Positions 43,560-51,079 of a stretch of DNA of 64,000 nt are shown piece by piece. The DNA comes from a virus, in IMG/VR virus record IMGVR_UViG_3300043409_000868, positions 1 through 64,000 of that record; one strand, given 5' to 3'. Position 1 is the first letter of the stretch, and each line of letters opens with the position of its first letter. The notes beneath the pieces are model-generated. The model made no database searches. It had not been told where the DNA came from and was given only the letters and a program-made list of their open reading frames with translations. Both the position numbers and the translations under genes were made by a program.

Positions 43560-43648
43560 GCTATTGACTGGTGTCAATTATACCTAGCATGTTCGCAGAC
43601 GTGTTAACTATATGTGGTATAATGGAGGTTCGATTCCTCCAAGTAGCT
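43560..43648 (+). tRNA. tRNA-like element, anticodon unclear (possibly degenerate, Cys GCA?)
   Basis: A canonical T arm (ggagg-ttcgatt-cctcc) and a near-complete acceptor (gctattg with aagtagc) are seen. The D arm lacks GG, the presumed anticodon stem gcatg/cgtgt encloses eight bases (ttcgcaga) instead of seven, and attatacc/ggtataat can form an 8-bp helix incompatible with a normal cloverleaf. Base 73 is T, as in bacterial tRNA-Cys. It may be a decayed tRNA, an unusual tRNA or a tRNA mimic. Confidence 0.45.
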
Positions 43649-43654
43649 TTCTAT

Positions 43655-43728
43655 GGAAGGGTGCCTGAACTGGAGGAAGGCCGTGACTTATAATCGCGTA
43701 CATGTGGGTTCGAGTCCCACCCCTTCTA
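43655..43728 (+). tRNA. tRNA-Ile (anticodon TAT)
   Basis: Acceptor ggaaggg/cccttct, D arm gcct...aggc, anticodon stem cgtga/tcgcg with loop cttataa (TAT), T arm gtggg-ttcgagt-cccac. It reads the AUA codon, common in the AT-rich phage genes. 74 bases, no encoded CCA. Confidence 0.85.
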
Positions 43729-43781
43729 CTTTATGGGGAGACGTTCTCCCCTGTTTTTATCGCAAAAGACTGTGAGGTCAC

Positions 43782-44063
43782 ATGGACCTAGAAGATGACA
43801 CACACATGAGTAATGTAACTCAAGACACAACTATTGTAAATATCCCTGTTAACCTTACCCCCCAACTAATGGAAGCACTTGTTGATGCTTTGCTAGCAAG
43901 TAAGTTTTTTAAGACAACAATCAACAACTCTCTTGATGATTATTTCCGTCATGAATTTGATATCAATGATCACATGGGTAGCTTTGAATTCAGCGATCTT
44001 AAGGATGATCTTCTTGATGGATTGGTTGAAGATGTAATTTCAAATATTAAGGATCGACTTTAA
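43782..44063 (+). CDS. Unknown acidic helical protein (93 aa)
   Basis: Starts MDLEDDTHMSNVTQ; ATG 43806 is an alternative. Features: IPVNLTPQLMEALVDALLAS helix and a strongly acidic C-terminal helix (FSDLKDDLLDGLVEDVISN). The weak ribosome site is a gtgaggt. It is coupled to the next gene through taATG. No family recognised. Confidence 0.6.
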   Translation: MDLEDDTHMSNVTQDTTIVNIPVNLTPQLMEALVDALLASKFFKTTINNSLDDYFRHEFDINDHMGSFEFSDLKDDLLDGLVEDVISNIKDRL

Positions 44064-44536
44064 TGAAGAAAATGATTATGAAGAAGTGGGTTAAGGCTCT
44101 TCGTTCTGGCAACTACAAGCAGTGCAAAGAAGACCTATGTCAAGTAGATGATAAGGGTAACCTTAGTTACTGCTGCCTTGGTGTACTTACTCAACTGTAT
44201 ATCAATGAACGTAAGCGACAAAAGAAGGGTAATAACATTGAGGGGTTTGTTCACATGGGTAACTATGAAGAAACCTATGGCTATTCCCCTGATATAAATA
44301 GTGAGGGTACTCCTGCTTGGTACATTAATGAAGAAACTGGACTACTTCCAAACGAAGTTGCTAAGTGGGCAGGATTTGATATGCTTCGTCCAGGATGGGG
44401 AGCAGGTAGTATTCATGGATTCCATGAAGACAGAAGCCTTAGTACCATGAATGATGGATACAAAGCTGTGTATCTTGAGCCTAAGTCTTTCAAGCAAATT
44501 GCAAACATTATCGAAAAGAATTACACAAACATTTAA
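44063..44536 (+). CDS. Conserved phage protein with 'YCCLGVL' motif (157 aa)
   Basis: The N-terminus KKWVKALRSGNYKQCKEDLC continues to NLSYCCLGVLTQL, then NEETGLLPNEVAKWAGF and a C-terminal SLSTMNDGYKAVYLEPKSFKQIA. This arrangement (W..ALRSG.Y.Q ... CCLGVL ... LxxMND) is a recurring small family in tailed phages, function unknown. Paired cysteines may bind metal. A tRNA-Arg follows seven bases after the stop. Confidence 0.75.
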   Translation: MKKMIMKKWVKALRSGNYKQCKEDLCQVDDKGNLSYCCLGVLTQLYINERKRQKKGNNIEGFVHMGNYEETYGYSPDINSEGTPAWYINEETGLLPNEVAKWAGFDMLRPGWGAGSIHGFHEDRSLSTMNDGYKAVYLEPKSFKQIANIIEKNYTNI

Positions 44537-44542
44537 TCACAA

Positions 44543-44616
44543 ATCCTCATAGCTCAACTGGATAGAGCAACAGCCTTCTAAGCTGTAGGTTGCTGGTTCG
44601 ATTCCAGCTGAGGATG
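44543..44616 (+). tRNA. tRNA-Arg (anticodon TCT)
   Basis: Acceptor atcctca/tgaggat is perfect, D arm gctc-aactggata-gagc, anticodon stem acagc/gctgt with loop cttctaa (TCT), T arm gctgg-ttcgatt-ccagc. It reads AGA, the dominant Arg codon in the AT-rich phage genes. Confidence 0.95.
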
Positions 44617-44639
44617 TATTTAATTTAAGGAACACACCT

Positions 44640-45074
44640 ATGCACCCAACAATCTATTCTCTTATCGCTATTACTATAATTACTATTCTTAACACTTGGT
44701 TGTGGTACTCAATGTACAAGAAGATGTTATGTATTAATCAAAAATGCAATGATCTAACTAATCGTTGTGATGCCCTATGTAGACATGTTCAAACTCTAGA
44801 TAGGAGTTTTTCAGACTTTACTCATATGTTAGTACACAGAGTAGAGAAAATGGAACTTCAATGTCATGACTTTGAAATTCGAGATGAGTTCAGTGAAGCT
44901 GATGTCTATTCTCTTCAAGATGAAATCTCACAACTACAAAGTGATGTTAAGTTTTTTAGTCCATTGACTACACTTGTTACTAAGTATAGCATTAAAGAAC
45001 AAATTGTAGAAAATACAAAGAAGTTAAATGAGTTAAAGGCTAAGCTAAAGGAGATTGAGCGTGAACTCAAATGA
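44640..45074 (+). CDS. Membrane-anchored coiled-coil protein (144 aa)
   Basis: A single hydrophobic segment near the N-terminus (IYSLIAITIITILNTWLWY) is followed by a long heptad-patterned helix with Cys, Glu and Lys (DALCRHVQTLDRSFSDF; later KEQIVENTKKLNELKAKLKE). It likely anchors in the inner membrane with the helix in the cytoplasm or periplasm. SD aagga before ATG. No family recognised; a superinfection or replication-membrane role is only a guess. Confidence 0.62.
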   Translation: MHPTIYSLIAITIITILNTWLWYSMYKKMLCINQKCNDLTNRCDALCRHVQTLDRSFSDFTHMLVHRVEKMELQCHDFEIRDEFSEADVYSLQDEISQLQSDVKFFSPLTTLVTKYSIKEQIVENTKKLNELKAKLKEIERELK

Positions 45075-45267
45075 ATTACTTTTATTACTTGAAAATGCAA
45101 TCGACACTTCGGTACATAGTGACTACCACTCTGGCTACACAGCCAAAGAAATTCACCGTAAATGTATTGCCCATATTAAACTTTTGGATAAAGCCATCCA
45201 AACATTGACAGACGCGCGCAATAGCCAACCATATAGCTTAGGTTGGGGAAAAGGTAAAGATGAATAA
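45061..45267 (+). CDS. Unknown small protein (68 aa)
   Basis: GTG 45061 follows aaaggag by seven bases and is preferred to TTG 45055. The product begins with a Leu-rich helix (NELLLLLENAIDTSVHSDY) and continues with IHRKCIAHIKLLDKAIQTL. It overlaps its neighbours on both sides. No family recognised. Confidence 0.6.
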   Translation: MNSNELLLLLENAIDTSVHSDYHSGYTAKEIHRKCIAHIKLLDKAIQTLTDARNSQPYSLGWGKGKDE

Positions 45268-45403
45268 TCAATTAACAGTTGAAGAACAGTATATGATTGA
45301 TCATGGTATGCGTCAATGTGGTCTTTGTGGTTGTTGGGATTATGTAGATAGCCACCACGGAGATTGTAAAATTTGTTCAACAGCACAATATGGAGCTGAT
45401 TAA
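45260..45403 (+). CDS. Small zinc-ribbon-like protein (47 aa)
   Basis: ATG at 45260 is preceded by aaggtaaag. Two cysteine pairs, CGLCGCW (residues 20-26) and CKIC (36-39), flank a His-His turn, consistent with a tiny zinc-binding domain. Possibly binds nucleic acid or a host protein. The stop lies two bases before the next ATG. Confidence 0.6.
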   Translation: MNNQLTVEEQYMIDHGMRQCGLCGCWDYVDSHHGDCKICSTAQYGAD

Positions 45404-45405
45404 GA

Positions 45406-45768
45406 ATGCTTAATAAAGTCAATGAAACATTTAAAATTATATACAATTCTATAGATGAAATGGAAGCAACTATTAATGAACAACGCGCTGAGATTAAACG
45501 ACTTCGTGAGCAGCGTGACGAGGCTCAAGTTGATCAACAATTGATTGAGGAACTGTGGGAGCGGCGAACAGATGCAAGCGAGGCGAACGCAAAGATTCGC
45601 CAACTGTTAGGAGATACCGAACAGTTGCTCAAAGAGCGCGACGAGGCGCGGCGTGAAGTGTGTCGGCTAATTGGTGGACACATAGACGAAAACAATAATC
45701 TAATTGGCAACGAGAATGATTGTGCTTTGTGGCGCGGTTGGGACTGCTACAAGGAGGAATCACCATGA
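45406..45768 (+). CDS. Coiled-coil protein, G+C-richer 3' half (120 aa)
   Basis: Long Glu/Arg/Gln-rich helix (MEATINEQRAEIKRLREQRD, then LLKERDEARREVCRLIGG) ending with an acidic NENNLIGNENDCALWRGW-type tail. From about 45480 the codons become markedly richer in G+C, a change that continues through the next gene and suggests a recombined segment. Stop overlaps the next ATG (ATGA). Confidence 0.62.
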   Translation: MLNKVNETFKIIYNSIDEMEATINEQRAEIKRLREQRDEAQVDQQLIEELWERRTDASEANAKIRQLLGDTEQLLKERDEARREVCRLIGGHIDENNNLIGNENDCALWRGWDCYKEESP

Positions 45769-46043
45769 GTCCAGAAGCACAAAAGATTGCAATTGCTACA
45801 GCGTGTGGAACAATGCAATGGGGTTACGCATGTGTGCCGCATAAAATTGTGCATTGCGATGTCCCAGATTATCTCAACGATCTCAACGCTATGTACAGAG
45901 CGGAAGAGACGCTGAATAGCAACCAATGGGAAACTTGGCATCGCATTGTCGGAAACTGGACTACTGACAGAGCGCACCTAACTGCCGCTCAACGAGCGGA
46001 GGCGTTCCTGCGGACGCTTGGACTGTGGGAGGAGAAACCATGA
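45765..46043 (+). CDS. DUF2591-like phage protein (92 aa)
   Basis: ATG 45765 has a strong site (aaggagga). The order EAQKIAIATACG, then VPDYLNDLNAMYRAEETL, then TAAQRAEAFLRTLGLWEE is that of a small family frequent in prophages and phages of GC-rich bacteria, function unknown. Its G+C-rich codons differ from its AT-rich surroundings, supporting transfer with the preceding half-gene. The stop (ATGA) overlaps a 19-codon frame to 46099 (MTEIEEADYW) that may or may not be translated. Confidence 0.75.
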   Translation: MSPEAQKIAIATACGTMQWGYACVPHKIVHCDVPDYLNDLNAMYRAEETLNSNQWETWHRIVGNWTTDRAHLTAAQRAEAFLRTLGLWEEKP

Positions 46044-46104
46044 CAGAAATAGAAGAAGCAGACTATTGGAATAATTATTTCAAGTCACATTACAAATAAC
46101 TAGC

Positions 46105-46120
46105 GTCCCCTAACGGGGAC
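46105..46120 (+). promoter_or_regulatory. gtcccc-taac-ggggac hairpin, copy 5, before the tRNA pair
   Basis: Same stem as the other copies with a four-base loop, followed by cattttgg. The stem ends six bases before tRNA-Leu, so a start site or a processing site for the tRNA transcript would fit. Confidence 0.72.
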
Positions 46121-46126
46121 CATTTT

Positions 46127-46208
46127 GGCTTCGTGGCGGAATCGGCATACGCAGCGGACTTAAAATCCGTAGCCGCAAGGCGTGGGGGTTCAAGTCCCCC
46201 CGAAGCTA
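46127..46208 (+). tRNA. tRNA-Leu (anticodon TAA)
   Basis: Acceptor ggcttcg/cgaagct, anticodon stem cgga/tccg with loop cttaaaa (TAA), long variable arm (tagccgcaaggcg) as in class II tRNAs, T arm ggggg-ttcaagt-ccccc. It reads UUA, common in the AT-rich phage genes. Confidence 0.93.
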
Positions 46209-46211
46209 TTC

Positions 46212-46284
46212 GGTTTCTTAGCTCAGTTGGTAGAGCAACCGACTTTTAATCGGTTGGTCGTGGGTTCGACCCCCACAGGAACCA
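46212..46284 (+). tRNA. tRNA-Lys (anticodon TTT)
   Basis: Acceptor ggtttct/aggaacc, D arm gctc-agttggta-gagc, anticodon stem accga/tcggt with loop cttttaa (TTT), T arm gtggg-ttcgacc-cccac. Three bases separate it from tRNA-Leu; probably one transcript. Confidence 0.96.
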
Positions 46285-46286
46285 TT

Positions 46287-46577
46287 ATGAATTTTCCTTG
46301 TACATCATGCGGATCTTGTTGTCGTAGAGCACACTTAGTTGATATCTTTCCACGGGAGTGGGTTTCTAAAGATGGATCATGTATCCATTTAGAAAATAAT
46401 CAATGTAATATCTACGAAACTAGACCTGATTATTGTAGAGTTGGTTATAACTTAGTTAAGTCAGGCTTAACTAAAGAAGAGTATTTCAAACGGACTGCCA
46501 TAATTTGTAATCATTTTATGAAACAGGACGGAATTGTGGATAAATTTATTCCACTAACAATCTTTCAAACGGAGTGA
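46287..46577 (+). CDS. YkgJ-like cysteine-cluster protein (96 aa)
   Basis: ATG 46287 begins two bases after tRNA-Lys. The cysteine pattern CTSCGSCCRR (residues 5-14), then CIHLENNQCNIYETRPDYCR (~34-53) and a final Cys near 77 matches the YkgJ/DUF-type metal- or iron-sulphur-binding cluster family (CxxCGxCC ... C....C.IY..RP..C). Biochemical role unknown. No ribosome site is visible, as the start abuts the tRNA. One base separates it from the helicase gene. Confidence 0.78.
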   Translation: MNFPCTSCGSCCRRAHLVDIFPREWVSKDGSCIHLENNQCNIYETRPDYCRVGYNLVKSGLTKEEYFKRTAIICNHFMKQDGIVDKFIPLTIFQTE

Positions 46578-46578
46578 T

Positions 46579-48294
46579 ATGGAAACGGAATCAAAAGTAG
46601 TATCTCGTAAACGCTGTCCCAAATGTGCAGCACAGGGAAACGATACATCAGGTAACAACCTAGCAATGTATGATGACGGTCACAGTTATTGTTATGCATG
46701 TGAATTTTACATTAAAGGAACCAAACCAATGGAATCAGTAGTAGATGAAACACCCGTTTATATTACAGAAAAGTTTCGTACTGGTGAGATTCAGGCTTTA
46801 CCACATCGACGAATTAACGAGAAGACTGCTCGTCAATATGGGTACGCAACAACAGCAAACGGAGCTGAGATTGAAAATTTCTACGGTGCGAATGGTGTAC
46901 TACAAGCTCAACACATTCGATATGACGGGAAGAAGTTTGCGTGGATTGGGGACACATCAGGACTCAAGTTCTACGGTCAAGATCTTTTCTCTAGTGGTGG
47001 CAAAAGGATTCTCATTACAGAAGGAGCAATTGATTGCCTAACTATGGCTCAATTGTTTGATAATAAATATCCAGTTGTCTCTATCCCTAGCGGCGTAGGA
47101 TCAGCAGTTAAATGTGTCAAAGAAAACTATGAGTACTTAGCCTCCTTTGAGACTATTGTTCTTTGCTTTGACATGGATGAAGCAGGTCAAAAAGCAGCGG
47201 CTGATGTAGCAGAGATCTTACCTCCAGGCAAGGTAAAGATTATGTCCTTGCCTCGTAAGGACCCTAATGAGATGCTTGTAAACGCTGAGGCAGCTCAGTT
47301 ACTACAAGCATACTGGAATGCTCGGACATACTCTCCAGATTCTATCTTACACATTAGTCAAGTAGTATCTCAAACAGATCAACATTTAAATGTATACGAG
47401 TATCCTTGGGATTCACTAACTACATTTATGATTGGTCAAGACTCTGGTAGATTAAATCTATGGACTTCAGCTACTGGTCATGGTAAGTCTACCATTATTC
47501 GTGAATTGGTTGTAGATCATCTTAACCAAGGCCGCACAGTTGGTGCTGTGTTCTTAGAAGAATCACCAGAGCAAACAGTAGATGATCTTATCTCTCTTAT
47601 TGTAGGTAAACCTGTTCGTAAAATTATGTCACAACGACAACTCAATGACCTACGAAGAACAACTAATAAATCTGTTGTAGATATGGTCGAGGATAATTTA
47701 ACTGATGAAGAATATAACAACGCTAAAGCAGAAATTGCAAAGAAACCTTTGTATCTTTATGATCACATTGGCAACACTAACATTTCTAATATCATCAATC
47801 GTCTTGAGTATATGGCTGTTGGTCTTGATTGTAAAGTCATCTTCCTTGATCATATTACTTTGCTCGGTAATATGCTCTTATCTAGCGGTTCTGATTTTGG
47901 AAACGATGAAAGATTAGTTCTTGATTCTGTAATGAAGAAACTACGAGAACTTGTAGAACGTACTAAGATTACTCTACATGTTGTAGCTCACATTAAGAAG
48001 ACAGAAAAGAATGTTGATGAGGGTGATCGTATCAACCTTAATGACCTTCGTGGCTCAGGATCTCTTGCTCAGATCTCAGATAATGTCTTTGCTCTAGAAC
48101 GCAATGCACAACATCCTGATCTAACAACAGCCAATACAACAAACATCCGTGTGCTTAAGAACCGCAAGGGTGGTCGTAGAGGAATTGCAACCGCATTGTT
48201 CTACAATGACCAGACAGCCAAGCTTATGGATGTGCCATTTGTTATTACCCCCGAAGGAGAGGTGCTTTATCGCTACGATAAAATTGGTGTTTGA
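46579..48294 (+). CDS. Primase-helicase (T7 gp4-like, 571 aa)
   Basis: Zinc-binding primase domain: RKRCPKCAAQGNDTSG and later YCYACEFY (residues 10-42). TOPRIM segment: RILITEGAIDCLTMAQL (~140) and IVLCFDMDEAGQKAA (~195). Helicase: Walker A TSATGHGKST (~300), Walker B-type CKVIFLDHITLLG (~418), then KLRELVERTKITLHVVAHIKK and RGSGSLAQISDNVFALERN of DnaB/gp4. The length equals T7 gp4A. It unwinds DNA and primes lagging strands with the gp5-like polymerase that follows. The gene end overlaps the polymerase start. Confidence 0.96.
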   Translation: METESKVVSRKRCPKCAAQGNDTSGNNLAMYDDGHSYCYACEFYIKGTKPMESVVDETPVYITEKFRTGEIQALPHRRINEKTARQYGYATTANGAEIENFYGANGVLQAQHIRYDGKKFAWIGDTSGLKFYGQDLFSSGGKRILITEGAIDCLTMAQLFDNKYPVVSIPSGVGSAVKCVKENYEYLASFETIVLCFDMDEAGQKAAADVAEILPPGKVKIMSLPRKDPNEMLVNAEAAQLLQAYWNARTYSPDSILHISQVVSQTDQHLNVYEYPWDSLTTFMIGQDSGRLNLWTSATGHGKSTIIRELVVDHLNQGRTVGAVFLEESPEQTVDDLISLIVGKPVRKIMSQRQLNDLRRTTNKSVVDMVEDNLTDEEYNNAKAEIAKKPLYLYDHIGNTNISNIINRLEYMAVGLDCKVIFLDHITLLGNMLLSSGSDFGNDERLVLDSVMKKLRELVERTKITLHVVAHIKKTEKNVDEGDRINLNDLRGSGSLAQISDNVFALERNAQHPDLTTANTTNIRVLKNRKGGRRGIATALFYNDQTAKLMDVPFVITPEGEVLYRYDKIGV

Positions 48295-49993
48295 TGTTGA
48301 AGCTAATGGGCTTCATGAAGTTATCTCTGGAAAGAAAGATTCATATCTTCCAGAGGCTACAAAGATCTGGTGTATGTCTGTCATGAATATTGAAACCAAA
48401 GAGATCTTTCTTTTTGAACAAGATAACATGAAAGATGGAGTTCAGATGTTACGAGAGGCTGATTTAATTATTGGCCATAACATCTATGGATTTGATATCC
48501 CATTGATTGAAAGATTGTTTGGTTCTCTAGATAAGAAACCAGAACAAATCATGGATACCTTGATTCTATCTCGGCTTATCTATGGTGATGCCCCACCAAC
48601 AGAAAGTCAATCCCATTCTCTAATGGCATGGGGTATCTATCTTAACTCGGTTAAGGGTGATTATAAGGGTGGTTGGGATAACTACACAGCTGAGATGGGA
48701 ATCTACTGTCTACAAGATTCAATTATTACTGATAAACTTTGGAGTCACTTTTCCAAGTTAGATTACTTAGTAACATATAATCGTGCTATTCGTATGGAAC
48801 ATGTCGTTGCTGATATGATCAAACGACAAGTCGAAGCTGGTTTTGGATTTGATCTAAAGCTTGCTGAAAATCTTGAAATGGAACTACTCATTGAGAAATC
48901 AACAATTGAAGACCAATTCCACAAAATCTTCCCAACCAAAATCATTGTTAGACATTCTGAGAAAACAGGCAAGAGACTCAAAGATAAGATCGAAGTCTTT
49001 AACCCAGGTTCTAGACAACAGATTGCCGAACGACTCTTTGAGAAGTATGGATGGCAAGGACCAATCACCGACAAGGGAAACCCCAAGGTGGACCATGAAG
49101 TTCTATCTAACCTAAGCTTTGAAGAAGCACAACATCTATGTCGTTACTTTGATCTTGTTAAATTAATTAGTCAAGTATCGGACTGGATTGGTCGTTCTAA
49201 GATATCGCGTGATGGTCGTATTCATGGGTTCATTAATACCCTAGGTGCAGTAACTGGTCGTATGTCAAGTAAGGAACCAAATATCCAACAGGTTCATTCA
49301 GATGACCGAGCGCGTAAGTTATTTATTCCTAAAGATAAATGGTCACTTGTTGGTTCTGATCTTAAGGGTCTAGAGCTACGAATGTTAGCCCATTATCTTT
49401 ACCCGTTTGATGGTGGTGCTTATGCTAAGGAAGTTTGTGATGGAGACATTCACACACACAATCAAAAAGCTATGGACCTAGACTCTAGAACCACAGCTAA
49501 GACTGCTATCTACTGCTTCCTTTATGGTGGTGGAGATGAAAAGTTTGGTAAGACTATTGGATGCTCCACTTACAAAGCAAAGCAAACAAAGAACAAACTA
49601 CTAAGTAATATCCCTGGGCTTAAGAAGTTAATTGAGAATTGTCGATTTGATACTCTTGATAAAGGTTATGTAAAGCCTTTCAATTGGCGACCTGTCTTTG
49701 TTCGTAAAGAACACGCTGCTCTTAATACTCTATTACAATCTTCTGGAGCACACATTGCCAAGGCATGGGCTTGTGTAGCTGATCAACGACTTCGTTTAGA
49801 AGTTGGTCAAGAAAAGTTTAATTGGGTTGCATCAGTACATGATGAACTACAACTCGAATGCCACCCTGATGTAGCTAATAAAATTGGTAAGATCCTCTGC
49901 GAATCTGCAACCACTGCTGGAGAACTCCTGAAGTGTTCTTGTAAGATAGAAGCAGAATATAAAGTAGGAACTAATTGGTCGGAGACACACTAA
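48278..49993 (+). CDS. DNA polymerase A family (T7 gp5-like), start codon unclear (~571 aa)
   Basis: 3'-5' exonuclease motifs: VFDVEANGL, GHNIYGFDIPL, and YCLQDSIITDKL. Polymerase motifs: SLVGSDLKGLELRMLAHYL (motif A, as DASGLELR in T7), RTTAKTAIYCFLYGGG (motif B), ASVHDELQLEC (motif C). The thioredoxin-binding insert of T7 is not obvious. No ATG lies before the exonuclease; reading from ATA 48278 gives MKLVFDVEANG. TTG 48284 and GTG 48287 are alternatives, and a strong site (aaggagagg, 48255-48262) is near a possible ATC 48269. It replicates the phage genome with gp4- and gp2.5-like partners. Confidence 0.94.
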   Translation: MKLVFDVEANGLHEVISGKKDSYLPEATKIWCMSVMNIETKEIFLFEQDNMKDGVQMLREADLIIGHNIYGFDIPLIERLFGSLDKKPEQIMDTLILSRLIYGDAPPTESQSHSLMAWGIYLNSVKGDYKGGWDNYTAEMGIYCLQDSIITDKLWSHFSKLDYLVTYNRAIRMEHVVADMIKRQVEAGFGFDLKLAENLEMELLIEKSTIEDQFHKIFPTKIIVRHSEKTGKRLKDKIEVFNPGSRQQIAERLFEKYGWQGPITDKGNPKVDHEVLSNLSFEEAQHLCRYFDLVKLISQVSDWIGRSKISRDGRIHGFINTLGAVTGRMSSKEPNIQQVHSDDRARKLFIPKDKWSLVGSDLKGLELRMLAHYLYPFDGGAYAKEVCDGDIHTHNQKAMDLDSRTTAKTAIYCFLYGGGDEKFGKTIGCSTYKAKQTKNKLLSNIPGLKKLIENCRFDTLDKGYVKPFNWRPVFVRKEHAALNTLLQSSGAHIAKAWACVADQRLRLEVGQEKFNWVASVHDELQLECHPDVANKIGKILCESATTAGELLKCSCKIEAEYKVGTNWSETH

Positions 49994-50214
49994 TGGCTAG
50001 AGATTACAAAGACGAGTATAGTAAATTTCAATCTTCTGATGAAGAAAAAAAGAACCGAGCTAAACGAAATAAAAATCGTAGAGCAGCTACTAAAGCAAAG
50101 CGAGTTAGTAAAGGTGATGGAAAAGATATTGATCACAAAGATGGTAATCCACAAAACAATTCAGCTAAGAATCTTAGGGTTGTACCTAAGGGAGTTAACC
50201 GAGGTAAACATTAA
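49993..50214 (+). CDS. Small HNH-motif protein (73 aa)
   Basis: ATG 49993 overlaps the polymerase stop (taATG). A basic stretch (KKNRAKRNKNRRAATKAKR) is followed by GDGKDIDHKDGNPQNNSAKNLR, the core of HNH-type nucleases (DHxxGNPxNNxxxNL). Length is far below usual HNH enzymes, so it may be a minimal nuclease or DNA-binding derivative. This form is common next to phage DNA polymerases. Confidence 0.72.
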   Translation: MARDYKDEYSKFQSSDEEKKNRAKRNKNRRAATKAKRVSKGDGKDIDHKDGNPQNNSAKNLRVVPKGVNRGKH

Positions 50215-50309
50215 TGCTTAATAAGGTTATTTTAATTGGTTCTTTGTTTTTCCTTGCCCTCAGTATCTACGGTATGTTTAACTATCTGTGGGGTAACAGT
50301 GATGAGTGA
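50214..50309 (+). CDS. Single-span membrane peptide (31 aa)
   Basis: ATG 50214 overlaps the previous stop. The product MLNKVILIGSLFFLALSIYG has one hydrophobic helix, then a short polar tail NYLWGNSDE. The stop overlaps the next gene by eight bases. It is too small to assign; supported by tight coupling on both sides and the typical hydrophobic pattern. Confidence 0.45.
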   Translation: MLNKVILIGSLFFLALSIYGMFNYLWGNSDE

Positions 50310-50457
50310 AGCAGTTTCTTTTATGCGCCAGATAAACGACTTTATAGCAAACAACCCAGATCATCAGTTTGTTGTTTTATACAACAATGGTGAGATAGGT
50401 TTAGGTTACATCATTAGACATTGGAAGGAAATTTCACATGAGAATTGTACAAATTAG
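50302..50457 (+). CDS. Unknown small protein (51 aa)
   Basis: ATG 50302 (MSEAVSFMRQINDFIANNPD) lies within the previous peptide's end; an upstream ggggtaac gives a weak site. A compact alpha/beta pattern with VVLYNNGEIGLGYIIRHW. The last 20 bases overlap the kinase gene. No family recognised. Confidence 0.5.
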   Translation: MSEAVSFMRQINDFIANNPDHQFVVLYNNGEIGLGYIIRHWKEISHENCTN

Positions 50458-51079
50458 TGGAAAGGGGAGAGTAGGAAAGACTACTCTTGCTAATCTAATT
50501 GCAAAGTATTCATTTAATCTTGGATACATTCCAGTTATTCTTCCCTTTGCTCAAGCTATAAAAGATCTTGCGGGTCAACAAGGAATTACTAAAGAACAAG
50601 ACTCTTCAAAGTATAGAGAGTTTTGTCAGCTACTTGGTGCTGAGAAACGAAAACAAGAAGAAGATTACTGGGTTACCCGTACTTATGATAAGATCCAAGA
50701 ATTTATGCTTCAAGAAATTAATAATAAAATTGAAGACAAAAGATTCTGGGAGTTTGTTATTATTCAGGATGATGTTCGATACATGAACGAACTTGCTCTT
50801 GGTAGGGACCTAGCTGCTACTCAAATCTTTCTTGATTCTTCTTTACGAAAGTTAGAAGAGAATGATGCTGAGTGGCGTAAACACGAAAGTGAATTACTTG
50901 CTACTAAAATTGAAAACTCATTAGATCAAATCAATTCAGAGTATGAACATTTGTTTGATGTTGTCATTGATAATGGTTATTCTCTTAAGGAACTAGAAGA
51001 AGAAGTTAGTAATAATCTTAAAGAGTGGCTGGAAGAAGGCTACTTAGAACTAGAGGAATACATTGAAGAAACCAAATGA
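50438..51079 (+). CDS. Deoxynucleoside monophosphate kinase-like P-loop protein (213 aa)
   Basis: The P-loop GKGRVGKTTLANLIAK (residues 8-23) is followed by PFAQAIKDLA, and a REFCQLLGAEKRKQEEDYWV segment typical of phage dNMP kinases (T4 gp1-like). An Asp-containing VIIQDDVRYMNE strand (~100) is the Walker B side. The acidic C-terminal third is helical. It likely phosphorylates dNMPs from degraded host DNA. It overlaps the exonuclease gene by 17 bases. Confidence 0.78.
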   Translation: MRIVQISGKGRVGKTTLANLIAKYSFNLGYIPVILPFAQAIKDLAGQQGITKEQDSSKYREFCQLLGAEKRKQEEDYWVTRTYDKIQEFMLQEINNKIEDKRFWEFVIIQDDVRYMNELALGRDLAATQIFLDSSLRKLEENDAEWRKHESELLATKIENSLDQINSEYEHLFDVVIDNGYSLKELEEEVSNNLKEWLEEGYLELEEYIEETK

